A DNA stretch of 64,000 bases from Rhipidocladum racemiflorum (GCA_036346355.1 CM070591.1:35930392-35994391); one strand, 5' to 3'; counted from the stretch's first letter, positions 31,218-43,630 are shown. Made by a program: numbers and translations. The notes: generated by a model from the sequence alone, not told the origin.

Positions 31218-34200
31218 TGTCGGGACCCGAATCTGCAAATCCGGACCCTCTGTGTATTCAGCACTAGTCCAGGAACGCGCTAGTGCACACAGTCTTAACA
31301 TCGGTAAATATCACAATCATACCACTCGATACTAATAAAGTACTTTAATCAAATAATCAAACTGGTTGCTCGACCTTATGGTCAAGTTACAAATATACGC
31401 CTCGCAGGGCGAAACTTATTAAAAGAGAAATAATAGCAACGGAAAATAAGATAACTTCGTGGTGCCATCCAGTATACCACAGGCAACTGACTGGGCTCGC
31501 TCCCTAAGTAGACGGTTCCTCTTGGAGCTCCTCCTCCAAAGCCGGTGTAGTCTCCTCTTCAACTGGTGTTGTATTGCGGCAAGGGTGAGTACTTGGTACT
31601 CAGCAAGTCATGCACAGAATGCAGCTAATATACTACATGCATGGCTTAATACAAAGGAATAGCTCAAGGTATATTTGCAGTAAACAGCATTTAACAAGTA
31701 ATATGAGTAGATTCGAAAGCAGTACAAACAAGTATATCATTCGTAACTTTTCCAGGAGTTAAATAAACATCTTTCCCAATCCTAATCCATATTTCCATCA
31801 ACATCATTATTAAACCAAACCCAACCTTTCAAATCCAAGTTGTTTTCAAGAAAGTCTAACCCTTGACTGTAATTCCCGAGCGATGTCCAATACCGCGGAC
31901 ACGGCCATTCGAATAGATTTTAAACTCTGCAGAGGTTATGCACTTTACCCACAAGATACAGTCAAACACAACAAAGGAGAGTTTCCGTAACAAAGTCTTT
32001 CGGAAACCTCTAACAGTACAAGTGGTCCTCTCCGGTATAGTTGACACCCAGAGGTTCCACAGGTACGTTAGCGAAGGCGAAGTTTTGGCCAATCCACCGT
32101 TAGAAGGGTACCTGGCCGCAGCCACGGTACGCTCCCCGTACAACTAAACAAAAGGTATAGTTGACACCCAGAGGTTCCACAGGTACGTTATTAGCAACTT
32201 AATCAACTAGGTCTGTCCCATTACAGACATGTGGTTGCACGCTTGACTCAGTTCAAAGGCTTGCAAGGTTAAGTCCTTAGGGTGACCAGGGCAAGACTAC
32301 CCGAAGAACAAAGCCAACATTCCTGGTGCCACAACTGGCCCACCCGATCATCCTTGCCACATGCCCCGGTCGAAAGCTATTTATCAAACCCCAGTTGATT
32401 ACCATGCACCACGTGCCATCAACATCACATGATACCTTTCCAAAACAGGTTCAATATATCATTAAGTCAATATTAACATTTGATTGTCCAAAATCAAGTC
32501 ATGAGCACGAGTGTGTCTAAGCAATATACTACAACGATCTAAATTCCCAGGTTGGCACTTTAGTAATGTCCAACTATTTAAACCTCAACTAGGGTGACAA
32601 GGGGTCATGGCACATAATTAATTAACAAAGGTGTCATACAGCAATTAGGCATTTATCTAATTCCCATAATTTAAATAAAGTATTTTCTAATTAAACTAGC
32701 ATGCAATACATTGAATCAAAATAGAGTTCAAAATGGGATCAACATGGTCAAAGCACAACTTGCCTTCAAAAAGTACTTGCTCTTGGTCCTAAGCTGGCTC
32801 CTGGGTCAACACTTCTCCTTCGAATCCTTCCGGCACTTCAACGTCTACTCGTAACGCGTGTATATAGCAACAAATGAATAAAACAGTAGACAAAAAGTGT
32901 CCAAACATCCAAATGAAGTCCACAAACAGAGAGAGCATAATTTTATAAATTTTTAGAAACTGGAATCGTCAAATTCGGAGTTAAACTGCAAAAGTTATAG
33001 CATTTTGAAGTTTAAATAATCAATTAAATAATATTATAGAGAAAAAATTTAGTCCAAAAATTAAATAAAATTCATCATTAGGTAGATCTCAATTTTATAC
33101 AAATTTAGAAATTTGAATCACTCAAATCGGAGTTAAAATGCAAAAGTTATAAGCGTTTAAAGTTTGAATCAAATTCTGAAATCAATAATTCGAATTAATA
33201 AATCATTTTCTTTTTCGGAAATTAATTATTGCGTCAGCAAGGAAACGTGGCAGCCTCTGATTGGGCGGTTGACGTCAGCCGGTCCACGGGCTCAGCCCAC
33301 GGCTCGGCTCGGGTCCACCGTGGACCCGGTCCACGGCTCGCGTGTCTCTGACAAGCAGGACCCTACGGGTGACGTCATTGCTGACGTCAGCGGGGACTCA
33401 GCACACTGCGCTGACAGGTGGGACCCACTGCTGATGTCATTGCTGACGTCACCGCACGGCTAGGGCGGCCGCTGACAGGTGGACCGCCCATGACGTCAGC
33501 GTGACGTCATGGTGCGGTTTGGCCGCGTCGCTGACACGCGGGCCCGGCGTGTCAGCGTCACACACGCGTACGGCGCTGACCGCGCCGGTCCAACTTCTTT
33601 ACACGTGGCTCGATCTCGGCCGTTGATTTGAAAATCAATGGCCCAGATCGGATCTAACCTAACGCAGTAGAAAAACTACTCGGCTGATCTGGACCGTTCG
33701 ATCTTGATCGGACGGTCAAGATCCAATCTAACGTAAACAACACGGCTAACCCTAACCGTTCGATCTAAATCTAACGGCTGAGAATGGATCTAGAATGCGT
33801 GCGGTGAAGGCTACGTGGCACAATCTAAGCCGTTGGATCTAGATCCAACGGTTGAGATTAGATCTAGAAGATTGCACGTGAGATCTCACCGTGGCGTGAC
33901 GTGGCGCGATCTGGGCCCTTGGATTCTGATCGGATGGCTGGCGGTGCTCGCGGACGGCGATGGCGACGCGACGAAGCAGAGGCCATCGGAGACGAAGACG
34001 ACGACGAGCCCAACGGCGCTCCGGGGCTTCTCCGGCGGAGTGGATGGTACCTCTCGACGCGTCTTGGCCTTGCGGTTCCGGATCAGACCTCAACGGCGGC
34101 GGAGAACGGCGAACGGCGGCGGGGCGAGGCAAGAACCGTGGCGGAGGAGAGAGCTAACTACGGCGAACAATAGCGGGTCGACGGCGGCGGCTAGGGCTAG

Positions 34201-34858
34201 GGCACGTGGGGCAATCGACGCACGAGGCAAGGGCGAACCTCGGGCGCGAGTCCGGGCATTAAATACCTGCACGGACGCCGAGATCCCCGCGGAATCCGCG
34301 GCGCAGCCGGTATGGGCGGCAGAGTCCGTCCTGGACACGGCGAGGGCGACGTGGCACACGCTCAGCCGTTGGATCAAGATCCAATGGTCGCGCGGGTTCG
34401 GGCTCGAGTCCGCTCGGCGGTGGCGCTCGGTCGGAGCCGGGCTCGGGTGACGTGGCTCAATCGTGGCCGTTGGATCAAGATCCAACGGTCACGCGGTTAG
34501 GGTTCGGGTCGGACTCGAGTCTGACTCGGACTCGGGTCCGGTCGGATGAACAGTAAAACCCACTCGCATTTTCCAGCGATTAAATAAATAAAATTAATTC
34601 CCAGAAATTCATTTAATTCATTGAAAATAGCAAAAGACTCAGAAAAATTCTGAAAAATATTTTGGAACATTTTGGACTCAAATAAAATATTTCCAACAAA
34701 ATTTTATTTGCAAAGTTAAATTCTTTAATTATTTCAAAATGGAATAAATTCAAATAAATTCCAAATAAATCCAAATAAATTCCAGAAAATTCCAAAAATT
34801 CACCAAAGTGCCAATTCACACATGAATTTAAGAAAAGCAAAATTTTTGGGGTGTTACA
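31218..34858 (-). mobile_element. L3: solo LTR, chromodomain-gypsy family (3.64 kb)
   Basis: It starts TGTCGGGACCCG and ends GGGGTGTTACA, inside the triplet array of L2. The left flank is acaac (31213-31217); the right copy acaac (34856-34860) overlaps the last three bases of the LTR, as expected if one ACA was lost by slippage in ACAACAAC. It contains a 37 bp duplication not seen in the other copies. Confidence 0.85.
32034..32190 (+). repeat. 37 bp direct duplication inside L3
   Basis: 32034-32070 and 32154-32190 are identical (GGTATAGTTGACACCC...GTACGTTA). In other LTR copies the first position holds a different sequence (TTGCACACTAACCCTTCC), so the downstream segment was copied into the upstream site. 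Confidence 0.8.
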
Positions 34859-34860
34859 AC

Positions 34861-35045
34861 GGCGTACACGGCGGCGACGACGTAACTGGCGGCTATGAGA
34901 CGGCAGCTGCGGCGACGACGTAGACGACGGCGACCAACGGCAACGGCGACGACGGCGACGTAAACGGCGGAGGCGACGGCAACGGTGACGACGGCGACGT
35001 AAACGGCGGAGGCGACGGCAACGGCGACGACTCCAACGGCGGCGG
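34861..35045. repeat. GAC/GGC triplet-rich minisatellite in L2, right part
   Basis: A continuation of the array at 31089-31217. It includes two copies of a roughly 39 bp unit (GACGTAAACGGCGGAGGCGA followed by CGGCAACGG...GACGACGGC). No ORF is believable in it. Confidence 0.7.
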
Positions 35046-35170
35046 CGATGGTTGGAGAATTCGGCTGGAGATGGAAACGTTTGGAAGAGGAAGTTCCCTC
35101 CTGGTGTGCATACGTGCATGCAATGGTTAGAGGATGAAAACGGCTTGGACTGAAGGAGCGGTTGGATGTT

Positions 35171-38100
35171 TGTAACACCCCAAAATTTTGCTTTTCCTAA
35201 ATTCATGAGTGATTTGGCACTTTGGTGAATTTTTGGAATTTTCTGGAATTTATTTGGAATTATTTGGAATTTATTTGAATTTATTCCATTTTGAAATAAT
35301 TGAAGAATTTGATTTTGCAAATAAATTTTTGTTGGAAATATTTTATTTAAGTCCAAAATGATCTAAAGTATTTTCCAGAATTTTTCTGGAATTTTTCTGA
35401 GTCATTTGCTATTTTTAATGAATTAAATGAATTACTGGGAATTATTTTAATTATTAAATCGCTGGAAAATCCAACTCGGGTCAAATCTTGTTCATCCGAC
35501 CGAAGTCGAACCCGAGTCGGACTCGAGTCCGACCGAGCCGATTGACTCGACCAAACCAACTTGAAAACCTAATTGATCCCAACCGTTGGATCAAGATCCA
35601 ACGGCCGAGATCTGCCAGACGGCCGAAAGCCGTCCGACCGGACCCGATCGCGCTGCGGCGATCGTGGCCGCTGATCGCGACACGTGGGCGGCCACGATTT
35701 CGTCGTCTTCACCGAGTCCGAAGCCGACTCGCCGCCGCGCCGCCAGTAACGAACTAGGTTTCCGTCTAGGGCACGAACGCCGAGGCTATTTAAAGCGTGA
35801 GACGTCCCCCGAGGTTGCCCTCATCCTTGCGCACCCGTTCCCCCGAGCCATCTCGCCTGAGCCGCCGCCGTTTGGCCGCACGAGCTCGCCGGAGTTGGAA
35901 GTCATTCGCCGCGATTAAACGCCGATATTGCTGCCGTCCGTCGTCCTCCGCCGTCATCAAGACCAGATCCGGATTCCCCAAGACGAGACGCGTTCGGGAG
36001 TACCCCTCACCTCGCCGGAGAAGCCCCGAAGCGCCGTTGGACTCGTCGTCGTCTTCATCTCCGGTGGCCACTGCTCCGTCGCGTCGCCATCGCCGTTCGC
36101 GAGCTCTGTCAGCCGTCCGATCCAGATCGCACGGCTAGGATCTCGCCACGTCACCCCGCCGGTGAGATCACGCTTCGAACTCCAGATCCAATCCCGACCG
36201 TTGGATCTAGATCCAACGGTCCGAAATCAATGCGCTAACCTAAAACGTGTCAACAATAGATCCAATCCGCGCCGTTGATTTTCAAATCAACGGCCGAGAT
36301 CGAGCCACGCGTCCAGGAAGTTGGACCGACGCGGCCGGGCCAGACGCTGCTGCGACGCCGACACTGGGCCCGCGTGTCGGCGCTCGGCGAACCACACCAT
36401 GACGCCACGCCGACGTCATGGCGGACCGCTGTCGCCAAATGTCCCAAAGAGCAGGCCGACGCCAAAGAATGACGTCATCTGTAGGCCCACATGTCAGTCA
36501 CGTGAGCCGTGGACCGAGTCCACCGTGGACCCGAGCCGAGCGTGGACCAAGTCCATGGACCGGCTGACGTCAGCCGACCAATCAGAAGCTGCCACGTGTT
36601 CATGCTGACGCAATAATTAATTTCCGAAAAAGAAAATGATTTATTAATTCGAATAATGATTTCAAATTTAGATTCAAACTTCAAACGCTTATAACTTTTG
36701 CGTTTCAACTCCGATTTGAGCGATTCAAATTTCTAAATTTGTATAAAATTAAGATCTACCTAAATATGAATTTTATTTAATTTTTGGACTAAAGTTTTTC
36801 TCTGTAATATTATTTAATTGATTATTTAAACTTTAAATAATCATAACTTTTGCGTTTTAACTCCAAATTTGACGATTCCAGTTTCTAAAAATCCAGAAAA
36901 TTATGTTCTTTCTGTTTATGGATTTTATTTGGAGTTTTGGGATCTTTTTGCATAGTGTTTATTTGTGTATTTGCTATTTGCACGCTTTACGAGTAGACGT
37001 TGAAGTCTTGGGAAGGATTCGAAGGAGAAGTGTTGACTCAGGATCCAACTCAAGACCAAGAACAAGTACTTTTTGAAGGCAAGTTGTGCTTTGACCATAT
37101 TGATCCTATTTCGAAATCTATTTTGATTTAAACTATTGCATGCTAGTTCAATTAGAAAGATACTTTGTTTAAACATGGGGGTTAGATAAATACCAATTTG
37201 CTATATGACACCTTGATTACTTAAGTATGTGCCATGACCCTTTGTCACCCTAGTTGTGGTTTACTAGTTGGACATTATTAAATTGCCAACATGGGTTTAG
37301 ACCGTTGTAGTATCTTGCTTAGACACGCTACGTGCTCATGACATGATTTTGGATAATCAAATGCTAATATTGACTTAATGATATATTGAACCTGTTTTGG
37401 AAAAGTATCATGTGATGTTGATGGCACGTGGTGCATGGTAATCAGCGGGGTTTGATAAACGATTTCGGCCAGGGGCATGTGGCAAGAGTAATCAGGTGGG
37501 TTGTGGCAATCGGGAATGTTGATTTGGTTTTTCGGGTAGTCTTGCCCTGGTCACTCTAAGGACTTAACCTTGCAAGCCTTTGAACTGGGTCATACTTGCA
37601 ACCACATGGTGGAATGGGACGGCCCTAGTTGACTAAGTCGCTAAGGACTCACTTGTGGAGCCTCAGTGTCGATTACACCGTTTGTGTGATTATGCGGGGA
37701 GCGTATCGTGGGCGTGGCCAGGTACCCATCTAACGGTGTGTTGGTCCCATACTTCGCCTTGGCTAAGGGAAGGGATGGTGTAGAGCACCTGAGCAGGAGA
37801 GGACCACCTGTGTTGTTTGAGGCTTAGAAGGCTTTGTTACTGGGAACTTCGCCTTTGTGGTGTTTGATTGTATCTTGTGGGTAAAGTGCATAACCTCTGC
37901 AGAGTTGAGAATCTATTTAAATAGCCGAGTCCACTGCTTGATCGACAATGCTCGGGAATTACAGTCAAGGGTTAGATTTTCTAAAAATAACTTGGATTTG
38001 AAAAGTTGGGTTGGTTTAACCAAGAAGATGATGGAGATATGGTTTAGGATGGGAAAAATGTTTGTTAAACTCTTGAAAAGTTATTTATGCTTTACTTATT

Positions 38101-38614
38101 TCTACTGCTTTCGAATCTACTTTTATTACTTGTCAAAAGTCAAGCATTTCTGAATATACCTTGAGCTATTCCTTTGTACCAAGCCATGCATATAGTATAT
38201 TAGCTTGCATTCTGTGCATGACTTGCTGAGTACCAAGTACTCACCCTTGCCTCAACACAATATCAGTTGAAGAGGAGATTACGCTAGTTTCGGAGGAGGA
38301 GTTCCAAGAGGACCCGTCTACTTAGGGATGCGAGCCCGATCGGTTGCACTGTGGTATCTTTGGATGGCGCCACTAAGTTTATTTGATTTTCATTCTTTGT
38401 TATTTCTCTTTGAATAAGTTTCGCCTTGCGAGGCATATATTTGTACCTTGGCCAAAAGGTCAAGTAACCTTTGGTTATTTAAATAAAGTACTTTGATAAT
38501 ATCGATTGGTATGATTGTGATATTTACCGATGTTAAGACTGTGTGCACTAGCGCGTTCCTGGACTAGTGCTGAATACACAGAGGGTCCGGATTTGCAAAT
38601 TCGGGGTCCCGACA
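35171..38614 (+). mobile_element. L4: solo LTR, chromodomain-gypsy family (3444 bp), inverted relative to L3
   Basis: It starts TGTAACACCCC and ends GGGGTCCCGACA, flanked by atgtt (35166-35170 and 38615-38619), a perfect duplication. It lies in L2 only 312 bp from L3 but in the opposite orientation. A TATA-like GCTATTTAAAGCG lies near 35786 and perfect inverted repeats at 35583-35604 and 36198-36219. Confidence 0.92.
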
Positions 38615-39017
38615 ATGTTGAACTGCTCACGTGTAGGAAATGGAACCGACTAGATAAATGGAAACGTTGAGGGAAGAGGAAACGGCTGAAGTTCATGCAT
38701 GTGTGCGTTGCCAGAGAAATGGAACAGTTGGTAGTAATGGAACACGATTACATGGAAATAAAACAGCAGGAGCATGGTTTGTCCAAAGCTAGATAGAGAA
38801 CGGCTGGAATATTGAAGGAATAGTCATGACGTGAATTGTTTAAAGGAGTAACGTGCTGCATGCGAGTGAAACGGCTTGGAAATGAAACGTTCATGCATGG
38901 AAAATAATTCAACCAGGTAGAAACATTTGCTAGTAAATGGTTGCCATTCACGTCAAGCATGATGGCCAGCACGTTACTAGTGATCACAAAGCCATGCATG
39001 GCCGTTACTAGTCCATG

Positions 39018-39184
39018 CAGGGGCGGATACAGGCCCCGGGCTGCCCGTGCTGCAGCCCGGGGCCTAGTACCGAAAGCCCATTAAATTTTTTTTAAAAATT
39101 ATTAAAAAGTGATTAAAACCAGAGACTTAATTTAAGATCAGTTGGTCCAGCCCGGGGCTTAGGCCTGGGCTGGCTCCGCCACTG
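39018..39184. mobile_element. hAT-like MITE (167 bp)
   Basis: The ends CAGGGGCGGA...TCCGCCACTG form an imperfect terminal inverted repeat, and the flanks carry a perfect 8 bp duplication agtccatg (39010-39017 and 39185-39192). An 8 bp duplication and CAGTGGCGGA-type ends fit non-autonomous hAT elements common in grasses. It has no coding capacity. It inserted into L2. Confidence 0.9.
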
Positions 39185-39899
39185 AGTCCATGCTTTAATG
39201 GAGAATGTTTTAATGCGTGCATGAGAAATGCTTCAATGAGGAAATGGAAACGTGCATGAGAACGGCTGGAAATTAAGGCTTGAACGTCACTAGAGAAATA
39301 GCCATGCATGCATAGAAGGAAACAACTGGAAAAACAAGGAATGGGAATGGCTGAGACCAAACCAACGTCCAATACACATGCATACACGTATACCCAAATA
39401 CGCTCTCAAAAACGTGTTTAGGAAGGAAGAAAAATAGCAGAGGGGTTCAAAAAATCTGAAAAATTCCTCTAAAATACTATGAACTATTTGGAACTTAACA
39501 AAGTTAGTTTCGTGATTTTTTGACGTTTAGATTTTTTGCAAAAAATCTTTTAGTGAATCAGACACCTGTATCGATTTTTGTAAAATCAACGACTTACGCC
39601 ATATAACACGTTTCTCGAAAATATTTGAGGAGAACACTCTCATTTTCCAATTATCTTTATTTTAAACAAAATTTTAGATTTTACGCTTATACAAAAATGC
39701 CTGATCTTTATTTAACGTGGTTAGTTCACTAAACTTGAACCCGAATTACTCGCGAGGCTTCCAAGTAGATTTCGGAAAATTACAAATAATCTCAGAAACT
39801 CACCAAATATATTAGAGGAAATTTTTGGGATGTTATAGCACCCGTCTCGATCGCTCAATTTTGGGTGCTAATAGAAGGTTAAAGGAAAACAAGGACAAC

Positions 39900-40025
39900 T
39901 CACTTGGCCATGCAGAGCCACACCCGGACGTTCTGCTGCGCAGGTGGTGCCTTCAACATCGGTCCGACGGTTGTAGTCTCAGCCGATTTGGTAGGGGTTG
40001 GCAGGATGGTAGCCAGCAGTGGAAG
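39900..40025 (-). CDS. Last exon of the Tat-C antisense gene (putative)
   Basis: A 42-codon minus frame (LPLLATILPTPTKSAETTTV and following) starts right after a good acceptor (TTTTTTACAG) and ends in a stop at 39902-39900. It has Pro/Thr-rich composition. It lies downstream, on the same strand, of the PF04195-type exons at 42540-43630. A second possible small exon lies near 40090-40160, with donor and acceptor-like sites. Confidence 0.4.
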   Translation of the reverse strand, partial: LPLLATILPTPTKSAETTTVGPMLKAPPAQQNVRVWLCMAK

Positions 40026-40199
40026 CTGTAAAAAAGGATCATGATCAATAAAAACTACCAGAGCAATACTCAATTGAAGACAATTCGACGAGAAAAGCTA
40101 CTTGCTAGGTTGCATTGGTCGGGGGGGATCCAACTCGAGGAGGTATTTGCAGAGGCGCCGTCCTCTATAGATCATCCACCCAGGTATCCCGTTACTCAT

Positions 40200-42522
40200 C
40201 CATTAATTACTGAATGACATTAGAAGAAGGTTCATAACACTCGAGTGAAGGGTTAAAGATCACCTGGTTGGGTTCATACGTGGACTTAATCAAGAAATTC
40301 TGGATACTCTTATTGATGAAACATATTGTTCTTTTTCAGAATTGGTTGTATGTGCTTGTAGAGTTGAAAAAATGCTTGCTGAATCCTTGAAAGAATCATT
40401 AGCTTCATTTGAGACGCCCATTGTTGCACCTTCTTTTGTAGCTAACATTTTGCAGAAAAGTGAGCACCATCGAGAGAATGATGTAGAAGAGCATATGGAG
40501 AAAGAAACGATCAGTACTACCCCATGTGTAAGTGAAGAGATAATAGTTGAAGAAACGCCTACAACAGCTGATGAGAACTTACAAGGTAATGTAATAGGTA
40601 TGGAATTTGCACACGGAGAAAATAATTTTAAAGAGCTAAAACTGTCCATAAATCATGCTATCGTAGAGCAATTATTAGTGGAACCAATTGCTGATTTTGC
40701 TTTGTTACAAGATGATTTGCTTGCTATTTCTTGTGATAAAGAAGAGTTGTATGATAATACTTCACTTATATCCATGACACAACTAGTGAATGGACATGTT
40801 ACTGTTGTTAACACACTAGACACTTATGCTGAAAATAAACATGTCATTCACATTGCAAGTGAAAATGATGAGTTGAAATTGATGTCTTCTTTAGATACCT
40901 TAGGTTACATTGAATTTGATGTTCTGTGTGATCTGGATTATTTAGAGGAGAGATTTTTTGTACATTCTGATTTGTCATGGTTATCGCGAAATAATTTTTA
41001 TGTTATTGGCAAAAATAGTGAGAAAGGAGAGTATAAAGCGCATCGAGTTTACATTTGTTCATATTTTAAACCTCTATTTGCGATGCAACAATATCATCAA
41101 TTTGATAATTGCCATATCACTAATCATGGCATATCAAGTACATATGGTTCAGTTTACAAGCCACATGATAGTTTTCAAGAAAGAGAGTATATGGTTGATA
41201 GAAATTCTCGATCCATTGATTTGATTGCAAATGTGCCTATTGCTTTGCTTCCTGACGTTACTAACATTTTGCAAAACAATATGATGGAGTCGAGGATAAC
41301 TCCACTTCAAGAAAGGGAGGATGATGAGACCATGCTCATCATGGACAGAACTAACACTGCATACATATGGTCATCACCAAGTGTTGCTGCAAGTATATCA
41401 ACGGCATGGTTTCACCGACCCCCACCTTGGTCAGGACCATTAAGTTGGCGACACTTCACGTCATCCTCTACTTCTTATACATCTACTACGATGGCTTTAT
41501 CCACCCCCACCTTGGCCAGATTTAAAGACATACTTGAGAGAAGATGTGAGCTTGAGTCGAGGACGACTCAAATGCAAGAAGGGGAGGATGATGAGGACAT
41601 CACGGCCATGGATACGGCCACGCCTACACATCCAAGTGAAACCAATGATGTAATATAAGGACCAATTACTCGTGCTCGTGCACGTCAATTCAATTGCTAG
41701 GTGAATGCGTTCCTCGTGTTGCACACAAATATTTTAATGGATGGAATGCTATTTAATCCTTGTGATGATTTTATTATCCTTAGGAACCAAGGAGAAGGAC
41801 CTCAAAACGTCAAACATGAAGCCAATTCTTCCGGTGCACAAGATCTACTCGGATTCGGCCTCCTGGACAGCACCAACTTAAAACCACCATAACTTTTGAT
41901 CCACAAGAGTGTTTGGGGTCTATGAGTACTGGTTTGAAAGGTTTCGTTGTCATCTTTCCAATGGATCCGGCCTCACGTCCAAATTCCTTACGAGTCAACG
42001 GGAATCTGCACAACAAGTTGAATCACTATTCCAATCCGAGATGACATGGGCCTTGGGCCTTATAAATTGAGTTGTAATTGTCCCCCACTAGTTTTGGACG
42101 TCATTCCCATGCCCAACCTCTCATAAATAGCCAGCCGCCGCCTCCTTTAGGTTTTGGGTTTTGTTTTGGAATCAATTTAGCTTCTTTGCTACTGTCCGTG
42201 CAAACACGTGTCGATTAGACCGTCTGCGCACGTGTAAACAAGACTCCAAATTTCAGATTGGTTTGCCTAAATTTAAATATTCATATTCGCAATTTCAGAT
42301 TGCCTTTTATCGTGTTCTTGCTTGTTCTTCGGTTGCTTGCAGGAATTGATCTTCGTGATCAGGTTGATCGTGCCCGCGACAAGATCAATAACCCTCCGGA
42401 GTTGGTTTAGCGATTGCTAAGGAGCATCGTCGTCGTACGGTGTAGTCGGATTGTCAAAGTCGTCTCCACCAAATCAAGCGCGTGTTTCTCATCGAAAGAT
42501 CGAGACACCCAAAGTGCTATCA
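40200..42522 (+). mobile_element. Element D: gag-only gypsy fragment with LTR-like 3' part
   Basis: It contains the C-terminal part of a Ty3/gypsy gag, an acidic extension, a GPITRARARQ motif and then about 0.7 kb of LTR-like sequence. That includes a TATA-like CATAAATAG near 42122 and an end ...GTGCTATCA near 42522 that resembles a decayed LTR/primer-site junction. Protease, reverse transcriptase and integrase are absent. Both borders are approximate and no target duplication was found. It splits the antisense gene of Tat-C, probably within an intron. Confidence 0.55.
40250..41658 (+). CDS. Gag C-terminus fused to an acidic accessory region (non-autonomous gypsy)
   Basis: The frame opens with VKDHLVGFIRGLNQEILDTL, a typical end of a retrotransposon gag domain, then continues for about 430 residues without a knuckle or enzyme motif. 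The middle is acidic and the sequence has no similarity I recognise. The end (SRTTQMQEGEDDEDITAMDT) leads to a stop at 41656-41658; past it the same frame reads GPITRARARQ, a motif seen at the C-terminus of several plant gypsy polyproteins. A protein that keeps gag and the C-terminal tail but no pol suggests a non-autonomous element relying on enzymes of others. The N-terminus of gag is missing. Confidence 0.55.
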
Positions 42523-42539
42523 GTTGGCTTCATCCTCGA

Positions 42540-43630
42540 ACCTCAGCTCTTGAGGGGATGCTGGGTCAGAATGGATGACAAATGCACGATCAATGCATCG
42601 CACACCATGAACTAGTACTCACCTCTGGTCGAGGGTTGCGTTGCGAGTATCCGACAATGTCGCAATCACCCAAAATCCGGGCCATGGAAGATCTTATTTA
42701 GCCTTGCGGTGAGGCTCGGCACCATCAAGCCTAACAAAAAAGGAAAGTCGGCTCAGTTGCAAGAAAGGGAAAGAACGATAAAAATAAACAAGTGTCCTCA
42801 GCACTTACATTCAGCCGTATCCCTGGTAGCATCGGTGACCCCAGTGTAATCCCAGGCCAGATGATCACGACACTTCAGCGGGCTGATGCGGTGCGCGATG
42901 AAGTGTTTGGCCACATTCCACCTCGTCAGTATCGCTCCTTCATCTCCTCGATCTTTTTATCATAATACGCATTATGAGCGGTCAACGGAGGGAACTTCGT
43001 CCAGAGGTCAGTGGGATTGATAAGAAGGGTGCGGTAGGATAGAGGACAATTGACGGTGTCCGAAGAGGTGATGTAGAACCACCGCTTCTTCCAGTCTGAT
43101 TGCCAAGAAGAGGTAACGGGGACATGGATGTAGGACCCGGACCTCCCACTGCGAAGGTGGAATTCGGCTCCCCCTACAACATCTTTTTTTATTCTTTTCA
43201 AGCTATAAAAGTGCGGAAGAGATTGAGGCTAGGCTTGATACCCAGAAAAGCCTCACAAAGGTGAACGAACATGCCAAGCATCATGATCGAGTTCGGGCTC
43301 AGGTTGAAAAGCTGAAGAGAATATAAGTCTAGGACTTCGCACAAGAAAGGAGAAGGGGAAATTGAGACCGCAGCGGAAGAAGGCCTCAAATACGACGGTC
43401 TCATCGTCATTCTTGGAGGTGGGAAATGGCCCATTAGCAGACGGCCTCTAGTGGACAAGTGCCCGAGTAGGTATGAAGCTGGTCGCCTCTAGTTCGGCAA
43501 GGCGACTCTGGGTCATGATTGAGTTCTGCCAGAAACTCTCGAGGTCATCATCTTCAAAGGCCACTTCGGTTGCTTTCGCGTCCTTCGGCGGCGGGGCATC
43601 CTTGGCGGTGACACGGGAACTGGACGCCAT
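42540..43630 (-). pseudogene. Tat-C antisense gene: PF04195-type N-terminal part, frameshifted
   Basis: The ATG at 43628-43630 starts MASSSRVTAKDAPPPKDAKA. After a stop near 43450 the frame continues with FLCEVLDLYSLQLFNLSPNS, then MFVHLCEAFLGIKPSLNLF, the core of the PF04195 block. A frameshift near 43195 separates it from the next part (GRSGSYIHVPVTSSWQSDWK and KRWFYITSS). A donor-like GAG/GTGAGTACT near 42613 suggests an exon end, with D inserted in the following intron. It has the same role and orientation as the Tat-A gene at 11206-14503 but is more decayed. Confidence 0.6.

Larger units (their letters stand above)
28814..39837 (-). mobile_element. L2: older solo LTR of the chromodomain-gypsy family, holding L3, L4 and a MITE
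   Basis: It starts TGTCGGGACCTG and ends GGGATGTTATA at 39837, flanked by gcacc (28809-28813 and 39838-39842). Without L3, L4 and the MITE it is about 3.76 kb. The expected terminal TGT(A) on the far end has become TAT(A), and its internal sequence differs much more from the other LTRs than they differ from each other, so it is an old or separate subfamily. No internal coding region remains. Confidence 0.85.

Noticed and set aside
33815..34450. 211-codon plus-strand ORF in L3 and similar frames in other LTRs (34613-35356, 35928-36278, 52695-53183)
   Set aside because: All lie in LTR sequence, differ between copies and show Arg/Ser-rich composition; not coding.
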